DNA of 64,000 bases from Orobanche coerulescens (taxonomy: Eukaryota > Streptophyta > Magnoliopsida > Lamiales > Orobanchaceae): contig CM065802.1 in NCBI GenBank assembly GCA_033398695.1, positions 149,530,096-149,594,095 on the forward strand, read 5' to 3'. Below the pieces are notes generated by a model. That model ran no database searches and was not told where the DNA came from. It worked only from the letters and a program-made list of their open reading frames with translations. The position numbers were made by a program, and so were the translations under genes. Each line of letters opens with the position of its first letter. Position 1 is the first letter of the stretch. Positions 23,657 to 35,201 of the stretch are shown one piece after another.

Positions 23657-23734
23657 TTACGTACGTAAGGCCGGTTACGTACGTAAGCCATGGCCGGTTA
23701 CGTACGTAAGGCGGCCGGCAGACAACCTATTTAA
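23657..23734 (+). promoter_or_regulatory. Candidate promoter: ACGT palindromes and TATA-like word in Tek-3 5' LTR
   Basis: Three TTACGTACGTAA palindromes, each with two ACGT cores of the kind bound by plant bZIP proteins, lie just upstream of tatttaa. The 3' LTR repeats the layout at 29203-29358 with one altered copy. The use as a promoter is inferred from position only. Confidence 0.45.
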
Positions 23735-25592
23735 GGCCCTGCAGTCGGGTTTTTCACCATTTTTCTCATTTTTCTTCGTCTTTTCCGCGGCTGGGGTGTG
23801 GTTAACATGGATCCATGTTGTTGAACAACAAATCCACGAAGTTCCAGAGGTTATATCATTGATCAATCATCCCATAACCTCCTCCGATCTACCGAATCAA
23901 GGTTAGATTTCTTGAAAATCTAGTTTTGGGGAAATTGGGGTTTTTGTTGTATTTCGTTCGTTTGATCCGTAATAACTTAGATTATTGATTATTAAGGTGT
24001 ATTATACCTATTTCCTTGTTATTCCATAGTCGGATCGTATCGATTCGTTGTTTTAGTCGAGTTCTTGATCGACGCCTTGAAGGTGTCCGGTAGAATGTCA
24101 TAGAGGGGTTTTTGGACGTTCTACAATTATTCTTCCTCGTATGATCGTTGATTTCTTAATTAAATGTTGTTAGGGTCGAGTTTCTTGCGAAGAAACCGTG
24201 TTGAACCCTTCCGTTCATCGTCATCTTCCTTTTCGATAGCATCGAGCGTTTTGAGGCTTCCCGGTTGAGCCGCGTTCGTCGGAATACTTGCGTGCTGATT
24301 TCGAGGCAAGTATCTTGTCCATACGTTTCATGTTTCGTAGGCATAATTATTGATAAATGATTTTATGCGAAATCCAATGTTTAATGAACGTAAAAAGGGA
24401 TCGGTATGTTCTCGATAAATGTTGTCTTTCAACGATAATTCGTGTACTTCGTGAATATATGTGTTCTCGGAATATATGTGTTGGTTTTGTATGTTGAAAG
24501 ATGCTATGATCTAATTGAGTGAGTTTAATAGACCGTAATCCTTTGCCGTGGATTACGTAATGTTATGTGTACTTGTTCGGTAAGAACGTAATGTGTGTGA
24601 TATTAGTTGTTATTCCTTTGTGAGGAGGTTGTGACGCTTGTTGTTGTTTGGTATTTGTATTTGCTTATGGTTGTGTGACGTTGGTTGTGAGTCTACGTCG
24701 ACTAAAGTAGCCATTCTAGCGAAGTACCTAGCATTTGTATGCATATTCTAGTATTCGAATTATGGCTTCTCGTGGCGTTGTGGATGATATGTGTATGTTC
24801 ACCTAGGGACGATCTGACGAGGCCTCTAGGGATACATATTGCCGTGTGTGTGCGTATCGCAAACTAGGGTTAACCACCCAGGGATGTCCGACGGGGCTAT
24901 GCGGGGTACGGCGACCGTGAGTCTCGTACCAATGGTTAACTTTGAAATGTTTTGGTGGAGAACTGTGACTTTTGGCGCATATTTCGTCTGATTAGAATGG
25001 CAGTCCAAATGGTATCGTACTTAGCTGGAATGGCACCAATAAATGTGTTGTGTGTGATTTGTCCCTTGATTGTGATAATTTGGTAAGGGTACGTGAGTCT
25101 TGTGGTTTATCTATGTATTGTAGCCCTGTGGTGTGTTGAGTTCGACCGTATGGTCCAGTTGCAAAGTTGTGTTCTCTGTTGTCGTTCTGTGAGACCGTCG
25201 TCATGGTAATGTTTGACACGGTGGACTTTATGTCGGGTTATTCTTGTGAGTATGTGATGTGAATAAGTTGATTCACGGACCCCTGTGCTTGTGGTTGGAA
25301 TGTTATGATTGGATCATGGACCCCGTATTTTGTTATCGGAATCGTATTTTGAAATAAATGATTTTGGGCTGTGTCCCTAAGTGTTCGAAAGGCTTGAGAC
25401 TTCTTAAACCCCAAATGTTTTCAAAAACTCCCGAGATCGTAAAATGTTTTGTAAGATGTAAAATGGTTTTATTCTTATCTTTCGTAATTCAAACTGTTTT
25501 GATCAAGTGAATTATATCGGGAAGTATATTCACGCTTTCTATGTTCTTGAAGTATGATATGTATGGCTCGTCCTCGTATTTATACTTGCACT

Positions 25593-25655
25593 AGCAAAAC
25601 AGTGGAGTTTTGCTAACCCCCGAGTATTTGGGGGGTGGATGTCTGTTTTGCATCC
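25593..25655 (+). other. Three-hairpin cassette, Tek-3 5' LTR
   Basis: Three adjacent inverted repeats: AGCAAAAC/GTTTTGCT (25593-25614), a C-run/G-run stem (25616-25636) and GGATG/CATCC (25637-25655). The 3' LTR has the same set at 31219-31281. Equivalents in Tek-2 and Tek-4 keep pairing with different bases. Confidence 0.6.
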
Positions 25656-26039
25656 AGGTACTTGCAGGTTGCTGGGGAGCAATTCACAGGATCGTTATGA
25701 AGGATGATAGACGACGACGATACTAATCACATGAAGACCAGTGTTGAGTATTTGGTGATGTCTTGTTTTGTCCTTCCGTTGTGTCTATTTTCCATTATGT
25801 GGGAACGTTGATTTATGTTAACCCCTGCATGGGTATGAGTTACGAGAAAGAGTAATGTATGGTTGATGTGTATGTTGTGGTAAAAGACCAAATCGGTCTA
25901 ATGGTCCGTTAATTACCCATGTCGGTATGTATTGTATTGTATTGTATCATGGTGTTTCTGTATTTAGCCTGGTAGATCCTCATGGAGAGGGTTTACGGCA
26001 CTGTAATATTCCCGAGTGGTTTGGGGGTGTTACAGAATA

Positions 26040-26051
26040 TGGTATCAGAGC
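26040..26051 (+). other. Tek-3 primer-binding site
   Basis: TGGTATCAGAGC, exact complement of the initiator-Met tRNA 3' end as used by many plant LTR elements; five bases after the LTR. Confidence 0.92.
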
Positions 26052-28622
26052 TTAGGTTGCGGAAACCTAGGCTGTCAGGTCGAGTTTTGTGTTGTCGGGT
26101 CTTGTCTTGTTTTGTCTTGTCAGATTTTATCTGACTGAGTCGTGTCGCGACGCGTCGTCTGAGGTGTCGGTCGTGATTAGTATCGAGGTGCAGCCATCAT
26201 CTTCGTGCAACTTGTGGGTGTAAGTCTCTCTTCTTTGTGCTTGTGCCTCGTCTGATGCGAGTTACTTGTATGATTATTCGTTAAGTGATTGAATCCTTCT
26301 GTGGATTTTGATTTCGTGATGTGTGGGTATCTGACTCTCATCTTTTATTTGTATGAGGGGTAGTGTCGCTGCTAATGTATTTACGAACTGTATTTTATCC
26401 GCTGCGTGAGTCCTTTAAAAATGACTTTCAGTATTTTGCAAACTGAGTTCTCATTCGTAAAACCGATTCCCTAAATCGAGTTTTGGCATTTTGGCCTTGA
26501 ATATTTTATGACGGCTGGATAAAGAATTTTTGTGAGTTTTGGGCATTCTGGCCTATTGAATTTTTGAAAACCTTGAGTATCTTAGAAAATTAAATTTCGA
26601 GACGTACTTTTAAAACGAATTATTTTCTTGTGGTGTTTTCAAGGTGCTTTCTAATGCCGCAATACGTTTCAAAAATTTTCCAGTTGAGGATCAAAAATAT
26701 TTTGAGATATTTTCAAATGCATTCTGAAAGTTTTTCGCTAAAAGAAAGTGTCCTCATTTTTTATTAAACGCATGATGGTTTTCAAAGTCTCGACAATAAT
26801 GTTTGTTCAACTTTTTGAAAGGTGATACTCAAGATCAACTAGTGTTTCCAAAATCATTTTTTTTCAAAGGTGGTTTTCATTTTTTTAAAACCTTTCGTTC
26901 CTGTTTGCGGTGCGGGAATATATGTATAAGGTTCGCACTTTCGTTAGGGTGTTAACCCCCGAGTTGTGATTGAATTAGTGGTGTGAGCGCTGAGTCGTTC
27001 GCCACGTAATCGTTGTATTAGCCCTCGGTGATAAGTGTGAGGTTGATCTTTAACGTTGTCATTTCATGGTGATTTGCGTGGTATCGCACATGTGCGAGCT
27101 GTTAAAGCTTGGGTTTGTACGTTCGTGTAAATGTGTGATTGTTCATGATGTTTTGTGATTATGTGCTGGTTATCGTTCGGGCCATTGAGATCGTCGAACG
27201 ATGCCGTGGTTGTTGTGATCTTAGTATGTGTTGATATGTTATGCCAAGTTGGCATCTCCGGTTTGTTGTTTTGTGATGTTATGTTCCATTGTATCTAGCA
27301 TTTGTATATTCGGTATGCCGAGCCGAGGCGTTTCAACCGTGATGTGCCGGGGCATGCACGTGTAAATTGTCCTTCTCGTCGGTAACACATTTCAAGTGTG
27401 AACTCGAGGGACACCAAATTCAGTTTTGCGAATTGGTTACCGAGACTTCCGGAGTTCGCGCTTAGCACAGTCATTAGAATCGGCTTTGAGAGGCCTTTGA
27501 AGGATGTTTCTGTCGGTTGCTTGTTGTGTTGTCACCTTGATTTCGTGTTGTGTGTTTCGGGAACGACACTTCTTTTAGAAGAGGTCGAATATAATACCCG
27601 TATTATTTTTGACTCCTGCATTTTCTCTTTCTCAATTCTATCGGCTCACTCGTGTTCGTTGATACTTTCTGAACTTGTTCTGTATTCCGGTTTCGTCGTT
27701 CGAACGAGCTGTGATCTTGTTTTGGGTCGATCTGGTTATCGCTGTGACTTTTCCGAGTTCGGTTCGATTCTTGTGAACCTTGTTCGGAAGTAACATTTTT
27801 TTTCGGTTCTACTAGTTCTTTTATTCGAAGTGGATCGGATTTTGAACTTCTGTATTTTCGACTCTGTCGACTCATTTAGGTTTGTTAACATTTTCTGGGC
27901 TTGCCGTGTCCCTTACTTTTGTTAATCGAACGAAGGTAGTATTGTTTCGGAATTACTCATTTGTCGTTGTGACTTTTCAATTGCTATTCCCTTTCCTGTA
28001 GATCTTATGTGAGTGCGCATCTTGTTGTTTTCACCGGATCATGTTTTGTCTCGAGTCGAGATGTGAACCTTGGTGTTGTTGTTTGAATTTTGTTGTTCTT
28101 CGTGTTTCGAACATGACTGTTCGATTTTTGTTGTCTCGATCGTTGTGGTTCGATCGTTTGATTATTCGGTTTTTGTTGATCTCGTTTCGTGATTTTTGAA
28201 CATTCAGACTCCTTCGTAATTCCCTTAAGTTCGGGAAATTAGTCTCATTTTCGATCTTCCAACCCTTGGGCGGTGGAATTCCGTATTTGTTCAACGTTTG
28301 GCTCGCGTTTTGATTGATGTACCGTTGGGTTGGTCAATCATTTTGATTTTTGTTCGTTGTGTTTTGTGATTGTTCGGATAATTGACTTGACTATATTATC
28401 CGTTTGGTGACGCTTGTCACTTGTCGGTTTTATTATGTCTCTACCGGTGGCGTTGTGTTGGTCGTCGTGGAGCGTGTTTTCACGCCGTATGTCCCTTTGT
28501 GTTTCTTGCAGCGTTTCACCGTCGGGCGCGAGTTTTCGGTTTTTGTGTATCTCGTCGAGTCTTCCTGACAGTGGATATTACTTCTCCCTACTTGTTTTAA
28601 GTTTCGGGACGAAATTTCTCTT
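26052..28622 (+). other. Tek-3 internal region, mostly non-coding
   Basis: Leader-like sequence to about 27300, then a gag knuckle trace at 27329-27385. From about 27540 to 28570 come stretches that resemble a decayed copy of the LTR start: a gggaacgacacttctttta...tataatacccgta block at about 27550-27605, and a cttaagttcgggaaattagtctc block at 28222-28245 like the LTR's cccaaagtttggggtaatta. No pol motif found. The frame open at 27398-27793 has no recognisable motif. Confidence 0.6.
27329..27385 (+). pseudogene. Tek-3 gag zinc-knuckle trace
   Basis: Reads RFNRDVPGHARVNCPSRR then stop. This is the CFNC...GH...NC knuckle of Tek-2 with both early Cys changed to Arg (TGT to CGT). It lies about 1.3 kb from the PBS, the same spacing as in Tek-2. 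Confidence 0.55.
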
Positions 28623-28635
28623 AAGGAGGGTAGAA
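28623..28635 (+). other. Tek-3 polypurine tract
   Basis: AAGGAGGGTAGAA directly before the 3' LTR, preceded by the TTTCGGGACGAAATT stretch typical of Tekay-like 3' ends. Confidence 0.82.
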
Positions 28636-31600
28636 TGTAATACCCGTAATTTCAATTTCTGGTAATTTTTTTTCGGCGAAAGTCCGTTTTGACGACTCGC
28701 TCGTGACCGTTCCGTCATTCCGGGAATGATTAATTCTGCACTTTTTGTCATCCGAGTTCGTTTCGGTGTCGTTTTGTTGAGTTCCGTGCTTTTTAGCGGT
28801 TTTTCCGCACTTGAGTTCGATTCTTGCAAACCTCGTCCGAAACTGTTGTTTCGAGTTTCTCGTAAGTTCATTTAATGTTATTATTCATGATGCGAGCTTC
28901 GTCTTGGTGTTTCGATCGTGTATCGTGTATTTCGGACATTTTGGGCCATTTTTGTAATTTCCCAAAGTTTGGGGTAATTACTTTCCGTTGTCGAATTTCG
29001 AGCCTTCGGGTGGTCGGAATCATGTGTTCTATTAGTGCTCGAATTCGTCTTTGCGAATACTTTGTAACCGTATCTTCGATTCGTATTCAGGTTCGGGTTT
29101 CGGGGTCGTTCGGGTCGTCGGAGTTGGCCCGGGCTGAGTCATGGCCGGGCAGTCTGGGCCCAGGCCGACACTGGCCGAGTTACGGCCGGTAGTGCTCGGC
29201 AGTTACGTACGTAAGGCCGGTTACGTACGTAAGGCCCTGGCCGGTAACGTACGTAACGGCCCGGCAGATTTGGGGCAGTGAGTTCGGCCATGGCCGGTTA
29301 CGTACGTAAGCCTTGGCCGATATTCGTCGTAAGGCGGCCCAGCATGACGGCTATTTAAGGCCCTGCAGTCGGGTTTTTCACCATTTTTCTCATTCTTCTT
29401 CTTCTTTTCCGCGGCTGGGGGTGTGGTTAACATGGATCCATGTTGTTGAACAACAAATCCACGAAGTTCCAGAGGTTATATCATTGATCAATCATCCCAT
29501 AACCTCCTCCGATCTACCGAATCAAGGTTAGATTTCTTGAAAATCTAGTTTTGGGGAAATTGGGGTTTTTGTTGGATTTCGTTCGTTTGATCCGTAATAA
29601 CTTAGATTATTGATTATTAAGGTGTATTGTACCTATTTCCTTATTATTCCATAGTCGGATCGTATCGATTCGTTGTTTTAGTCGAGTTCTTGATCGACGC
29701 CTTGAAGATGTCCGGTAGAATGTCATAGAGGGGTTTTCGGACGTTCTACAATTATTCTTCCTCGTATGATCGTTGATTTCTTAATTATATGTTGTTAGGG
29801 TCGAGTTTCTTGCGAAGAAACCGTGTTGAACCCTTCCGTTCATCGTCATATTCCTTTTCGATAGCATCGAGCGTTTTGAGGCTTCCCGGTTGAGCCGCGT
29901 TCGTCGGAATACTTGCCTGCTGATTTCGAGGCAAGTATCTTGTCCATACGTTTCATGTTTCATAGGCATAATTATTGATAAATGATTTTTATGCGAAATC
30001 CAATGTTTAATGAACGTAAAAAGGGATCGGTATGTTCTCAATAAATGTTGTCTTTCAACGATAATTCGTGTACTTCGTGAATATATGTGTTCTCGGAATA
30101 TATGTGTTAGTTTTGTATGTTGAAAGATGCTATGATCTAATTGAGTGAGTTTAATAGACCGTAATCCTTTGCCGTGGATTACGTAATGTTATGTGTACTT
30201 GTTCGGTAAGAACGTAGTGTGTGTGATATTAGTTGTTATTCCTTTGTGAGGAGGTTGTGACGCTTGTTGTTGTTTGGTATTTGTATTTGCTTATGGTTGT
30301 GTGACGTTGGTTGTGAGTCTACGTCGACTAAAGTAGCCATTCTAGCGAAGTACCTAGCATTTGTATGCATATTCTAGTATTCGAATTATGGCTTCTCGTG
30401 GCGTTGTGGATGATATGTGTATGTTCACCTAGGGACGGTCTGACGAGGCCTCTAGGGATACTTATTGCCGTGTGTGTGCGTCTCGCGAACTAGGGTTAAC
30501 CACCCAGGGATGTCCGACGGGGCTCTGCGGGGTACGACGGCCGTGAGTCTCGTACCAATGGTTAACTTTGAAATGTTTTGGTGGAGAACTGTGACTTTTG
30601 GCGCATATTTCGTCTGATTAGAATGGCAGTCCAAATGGTATCGTACTTAGCTGGAATGGCACCAGTAAATGTGTTGTGTGTGATTTGTCCCTTGACTGTG
30701 ATAATTTGGTAAGGGTACGTGAGTCTTGTGGTTTCTCTGTGTATTGTAGCCCTGTGGTGTGTTGAGTTCGACCGTATGGTCCAGTTGCAAAGTTGTGTTC
30801 TCTGTTGTCGTTCTGTGAGACCGTCGTCATGGTAATGTTTGACACGGTGGACTTTATGTCGGGTTATTCTTGTGAGTATGTGATGTGAATAAGTTGATTC
30901 ACGGACCCCTGTGCATGTGGTTGGAATGTTATGATTGGGTCGTGGACCTCGTATTTTGTTATCGGAATCGTATTTTGAAATAAATGATTTTGGGCTGTGT
31001 CCCTAAGTGTTCGAAAGGCTTGAGACTTCTTAAACCCCAAATGTTTTCAAAAACTCCCGAGATCGTAAAATGTTTTGTAAGATGTAAAATGGTTTTATTC
31101 TTATCTTTCGTAATTCAAACTGTTTTGATCAAGTGAATTATCTCGGGAAGTATATTCATGCTTTCTATGTTCTTGGAGTATGATATGTATGGCTCGTCCT
31201 CGTATTTATACTTGCACTAGCAAAACAGTGGAGTTTTGCTAACCCCCGAGTATTCGGGGGGTGGATGTCTGTTTTGCATCCAGGTACTTGCAGGTTGCTG
31301 GGGAGCAATTCACAGGATCGTTATGAAGGATGATGGACGACGATGATACTAATCACATGAAGACCAGTGTTGAGTATTTGGTGATGTCTTGTTTTGTCCT
31401 TCCGTTGTGTCTATTTTCCCTTATGCGGGAACGGTGATTTATGTTAACCCCTGCATGGGTATGAGTTACGAGAAAGAGTAATGTATGGTTGATGTGTATG
31501 TTGTGGTAAAAGACCAAATCGGTCTAATGGTCCGTTAATTACCCATGTCGGTATGTATTGTATTGTATTGTATCGTGGTGTTTCTGAATTTAGCCTGATA

Positions 31601-31660
31601 GATCCTCATGGAGAGGGTTTACGGCACTGTAATATTCCCGAGTGGTTTGGGGGTGTTACA
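28636..31660 (+). repeat. Tek-3 3' LTR
   Basis: 3025 bp, very like the 5' LTR except at 29130-29345. There the palindrome array is longer (TTACGTACGTAA at 29203, 29221 and 29298, plus one altered copy at about 29243) and interspersed with about 90 extra bases. TATA-like tatttaa at 29352-29358. Confidence 0.88.
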
Positions 31661-32572
31661 AGCCTGCCAGCCTACACTGTAACCTTACTGAGAACAAATG
31701 ATAGGGATCATTCATGAACCATTATGTCGTGAATACCAGTATACATATAAACACTTCTTTCATATGTCCCGATCAAATCATAGGGCCACGGTCAGTCAAA
31801 GCCTATCTGTATTTTGATGTTATGCTTGAGTTAATGCACATCAAGATCACCATGCTCTTGTGTAACTAATACAATTAGCTCCAATGCTTTGTCCAAAGAC
31901 TTATAATCTCATCTGCCAATAATTGCATAGGACATATACCTATTCACTCAGAGGCGAAAGAACCCTATCTTGGCATTTAGTAGAAACTGCTACTTGTCCG
32001 TCCAGATGCATGTCGAGGTTGACCCCCACCTCTCGGTTTTCTAGGTCGAACTACTCTAGTGAAAATCTTAATATCACAAGCACATCCCTACTAAATCCTC
32101 AAGTCGAAGGTTCACGAATACCTATCACAACCTTTCAATTCCGTTACTGACTGTCCCGGAGTGAAATCCGTATGATGAATCAAGGGTGAGTCTGTTCGAG
32201 TATACTAATCCAATTAGAATACCTACAACGTGTTCTCCCACTAACCATTAGTGACAACAAGCACTCTCCAAGTCAAAGAGCACGTCATACAAGTCTTCAA
32301 TAAACTTAACGCCTAATCAAGTTTCATCGACTTGCGAACGATTAAGTATTTGCGCCATAAACTTTTACAGTACCGATCCCCTTATTTAATAAGGAGTGGA
32401 GTGTTTTCTCTCAAATACATGGACTAGTTTCTCTATATATATTTACGAATCAGGAATGCCAGTGACTTCCCGTAAATAAACAAGCAAACAATTGCCTCCT
32501 GATAAGAATTTACATAATCACAAGCACCATGCCCTTTCTCATACATTCTCTGAGTGGCATTCGAGGGCATAT
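31661..32572 (-). repeat. Ang-2 5' LTR, distal segment
   Basis: Resumes after Tek-3 and runs to gagggcatat, lacking the last 8 bases of a full LTR. It aligns with 4170-5088 of the 3' LTR. No gene; the frame open at 31923-32150 is antisense to the element. Confidence 0.85.
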
Positions 32573-33209
32573 GTGATGGTCAAGTTCTTTATAAAGTTTA
32601 ATAGAGGCAACACATTCAGTTGCTATTCCATCATATTTATAAAGTGGTGTCTAACACCAACCCATCTATAGATGATTCGATCTTCTTTTACCCCTAGTTC
32701 ACTTGCCCACAACCCATGGTTTATATGGGTTGCTGAACTATATAAGTTTAAACTATCAACTCCTATCAGTATAACAATTGAATCTCACCCGGTAACCAAT
32801 CGGCTTATAGGGGTTTGATTTGTCACAACCGGTGGCATTTAATGGACTCTAGGAATTTATCGACCTTCCCCGAAATACTACCCTGACATACTCAGAATAA
32901 TAATATTTCGGTTTAGATTTTAATTTTTCATGAGTTTGACGAAGGAAGGAAACCTCACAACCTTTATAACTTAGTGTTTACAAGTGGGAGTATTACACGA
33001 ATATATATTACACTTTGCACATTACTCCATTTATAAGCGCGGTTTGTCGGTTTGTTTGTTCGTCATACAATAAGAAAACATCCACAACCTAGTATCTACC
33101 AACATGCATTTCATGGAGCATTCCTAAATACCGAGTCATCATCGAACCGGTAAAAATACAAGTAATCAAATTACATGTCAGAATCTTCATCTTCTGGTGG
33201 TTTGTCCTT
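32573..33209 (-). other. Ang-1 leader, middle segment
   Basis: Non-coding. Aligns with the Ang-2 leader (12210-12850) and, reversed, with Ang-3 (38520-39130): shared landmarks are the gagttctttataaa and gtggtgt(c/t)caacaccaaccc words. It is cut on the right by Ang-solo. Confidence 0.7.
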
Positions 33210-33214
33210 GGCTC

Positions 33215-35196
33215 TATTGGGATTCGGTGCCTAAACCGAAGGCCCAGTGGAAGCGGTAAAACGAAAATTAATTCGATCCGAATCCCTACGAGGATCGATC
33301 GAGCTATGTGTATATGAATATTATACGAAACACAAGAGATATAGAAACCCACCCTTGTAGTCCGTTGATTAAATGGATTCCTTTTCTTGAGCTATTCCCC
33401 AAGCTTTAAACGAATTCCCTACGATCCAAAGCGCTCCAAGCACTCGAATGATCCAACGTCGAAAATACAACGCCTCTACTTGCCACGCGCTGGAGAAACG
33501 AACGGGATGACGATCACCTTGCTATCCTCCAAGGATACGGCTAGAGCTAGGCGATGAAGCTATTGATTATAACACTCTAGGTGTATAAATCACACACTCT
33601 CAATATATCTTGAGTTTTCTCCAAGAGAACTCAAGAACAAGGTGAAGAAGAAGACTATGAAAAGGAACTCTTTTATCTCTCTCACCAATCTCACGTCTGA
33701 ATGCAAAGGGGGTGGTGGTAAGTGAGAGTTAGTCTTCCTTTTATTCTTCAATCAATCACATGAAATCACCTTTACACAATAAAATGAGATTTCATGTCCC
33801 CTAAGACTAAACACTTCATGATATTAAATCATGAAGTCTTCCACCACATTAGGTGGAAGACAAGGGGGGTGGGGGGGGGGGGCATCTAGAAGGGTAGGAG
33901 GAGTTCGGTCCGTTTCGGACTCCCGCGAGTCCAAACAGATAAACTCTGATTCCGTTCCGATGTATTTATATCATTTATTTAATCCAATTAATTAAACATA
34001 TCAAATACAAAATAACATAATTAATTTCTCCAAGAAATAATTATATTCATGAATTAAATTAATCACACAGTGATATATTTAATTCATTAGGCCGTAAATC
34101 AATTTATCCAATAAATCAATTTAGACATCTAATGTCCCAAATTTAGATATCCAATATCTAATATTCATAACGAGAGAATTAGCTTGATTCATTCCGTCGT
34201 CAATTCTATTGCGCGACTCAGTAGGTCCGTATCAGTCAGCAATGGGAGGAACCAAAGAGTAGTAGCACCACCTAGCCAGCCTGGCGGCCTACACTGTACC
34301 CCAACTGAGAACGAATGATGGGATCATTCAAGAACCATTATGTCGTGAATACCATTATACGTATAAACCCTTCTTTCAAATGTCCCGATCAAGATATAGG
34401 GTCACTGTCAGTCAAACCCTATCTGTACTTGACGCTATGCATGTGTTAATGCAAATCGAGATTATCGAGCTCTCGTGTATCCAATACAACTAGCTCCAAT
34501 GCTTTGGCCAAAGACTTATGATCTCATCTGCCAATAACCGCATAGGACATATAACCCGCTCACTAACGGGAGAAAGAATTCAATCTTGGTATTTAGTAGG
34601 ACCTACTACTTGCCCGTCAAGATGCACGTCGAGGTTGACCCCCACCTTCCGGTTTATAGGGTCTAACTACTCTAATGAAAATCTTGACGTTACAAGCACA
34701 TCCCTACTAAATTCTCAAGTCGAAGGTTCACGAATACCTATCACAACCTATCGATTCCGTCATTGACTGTCCCAGAGTGAATCCGTGTGATGAATCAAGG
34801 GTGAGTCGGTCCGAGTATACTAATCCAATTAGCATACCTATAACGTGTGCTCCCACTAACCATTAGTATTCGACACACACTCTCCATGTCAAAAAACACG
34901 TCATACAAGTCTTCACATAAACTTAACGCCCAATCAAGTTTCATCGACTTGCGAACGATTAAGTATTTGAGCTATAAACCTTTCCAGTGCCGACCCCCTT
35001 ATCCAATAAGGAGAGGAACGTTTTGCTCTTAAATACACGGACTAGTTTCTATATGTATATTTACGAGTTAGAAATGCCACCAACTACCAGTAAATAAAGA
35101 AACATCCATTGCCTTATATTAATGATTTATATAATTACAAGTACAATGCCTTCACTCAACATCCTCTGAGTGGCATTCGAGGGCATACTCCGAACA
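33215..35196 (-). mobile_element. Ang-solo: solo Angela-type LTR
   Basis: 1982 bp from tattgggattcgg to cgaaca (TGTTCGGAG...CCCAATA on its own strand), flanked by a perfect GGCTC duplication (33210-33214 and 35197-35201). On neither side is there a PBS or polypurine tract; both sides are Ang-1 leader. This is the expected product of recombination between the two LTRs of one insertion. It contains a G6-T-G12 run at 33864-33882. No gene inside. Confidence 0.9.
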
Positions 35197-35201
35197 GGCT
35201 C

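Larger units (their letters stand above)
23100..26034 (+). repeat. Tek-3 5' LTR
   Basis: Has three perfect TTACGTACGTAA palindromes (23657-23668, 23675-23686, 23698-23709) followed within 20 bp by a TATA-like tatttaa (23728-23734). Further on comes a block shared with Tek-2 around 23815-23910, and a three-hairpin cassette at 25593-25655, about 380-440 bp from the LTR end. No gene; scattered open frames are antisense or unique to one copy. Confidence 0.88.
23100..31660 (+). mobile_element. Tek-3: gypsy element with 3-kb LTRs and a gag-remnant body
   Basis: LTRs 23100-26034 (2935 bp) and 28636-31660 (3025 bp) of TGTAATACCC...GGGTGTTACA form flank 2601 bp. The PBS TGGTATCAGAGC at 26040-26051 and the purine tract at 28623-28635 give the plus orientation. 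No target duplication is clear (gcact against agcct). It lies in the 5' LTR of Ang-2 in the opposite orientation to Tek-2, to which its LTRs are related. Confidence 0.88.
3184..32572 (-). mobile_element. Ang-2: Angela-like element, itself host to three gypsy insertions
   Basis: Own sequence: 3' LTR 3184-5096, gag-pol and leader 5097-8328 and 12205-13635, 5' LTR 13636-14092 + 22566-23099 + 31661-32572 (1903 bp rejoined against 1913 bp for the 3' LTR). Polypurine tract and PBS sit where a minus-strand element needs them. It lies in the leader of Ang-1: the leader stops at about 3183 and resumes at about 32573. The right end lacks the last 8 bases of the LTR (ttctaaca) and roughly 25 bases of host leader, so a small deletion has removed the target duplication. 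Confidence 0.85.

Noticed and set aside
27398..27793. 131-codon plus-strand frame in the Tek-3 body
   Set aside because: No recognisable domain, no counterpart in Tek-2, and it overlaps the segment that resembles a decayed LTR start.
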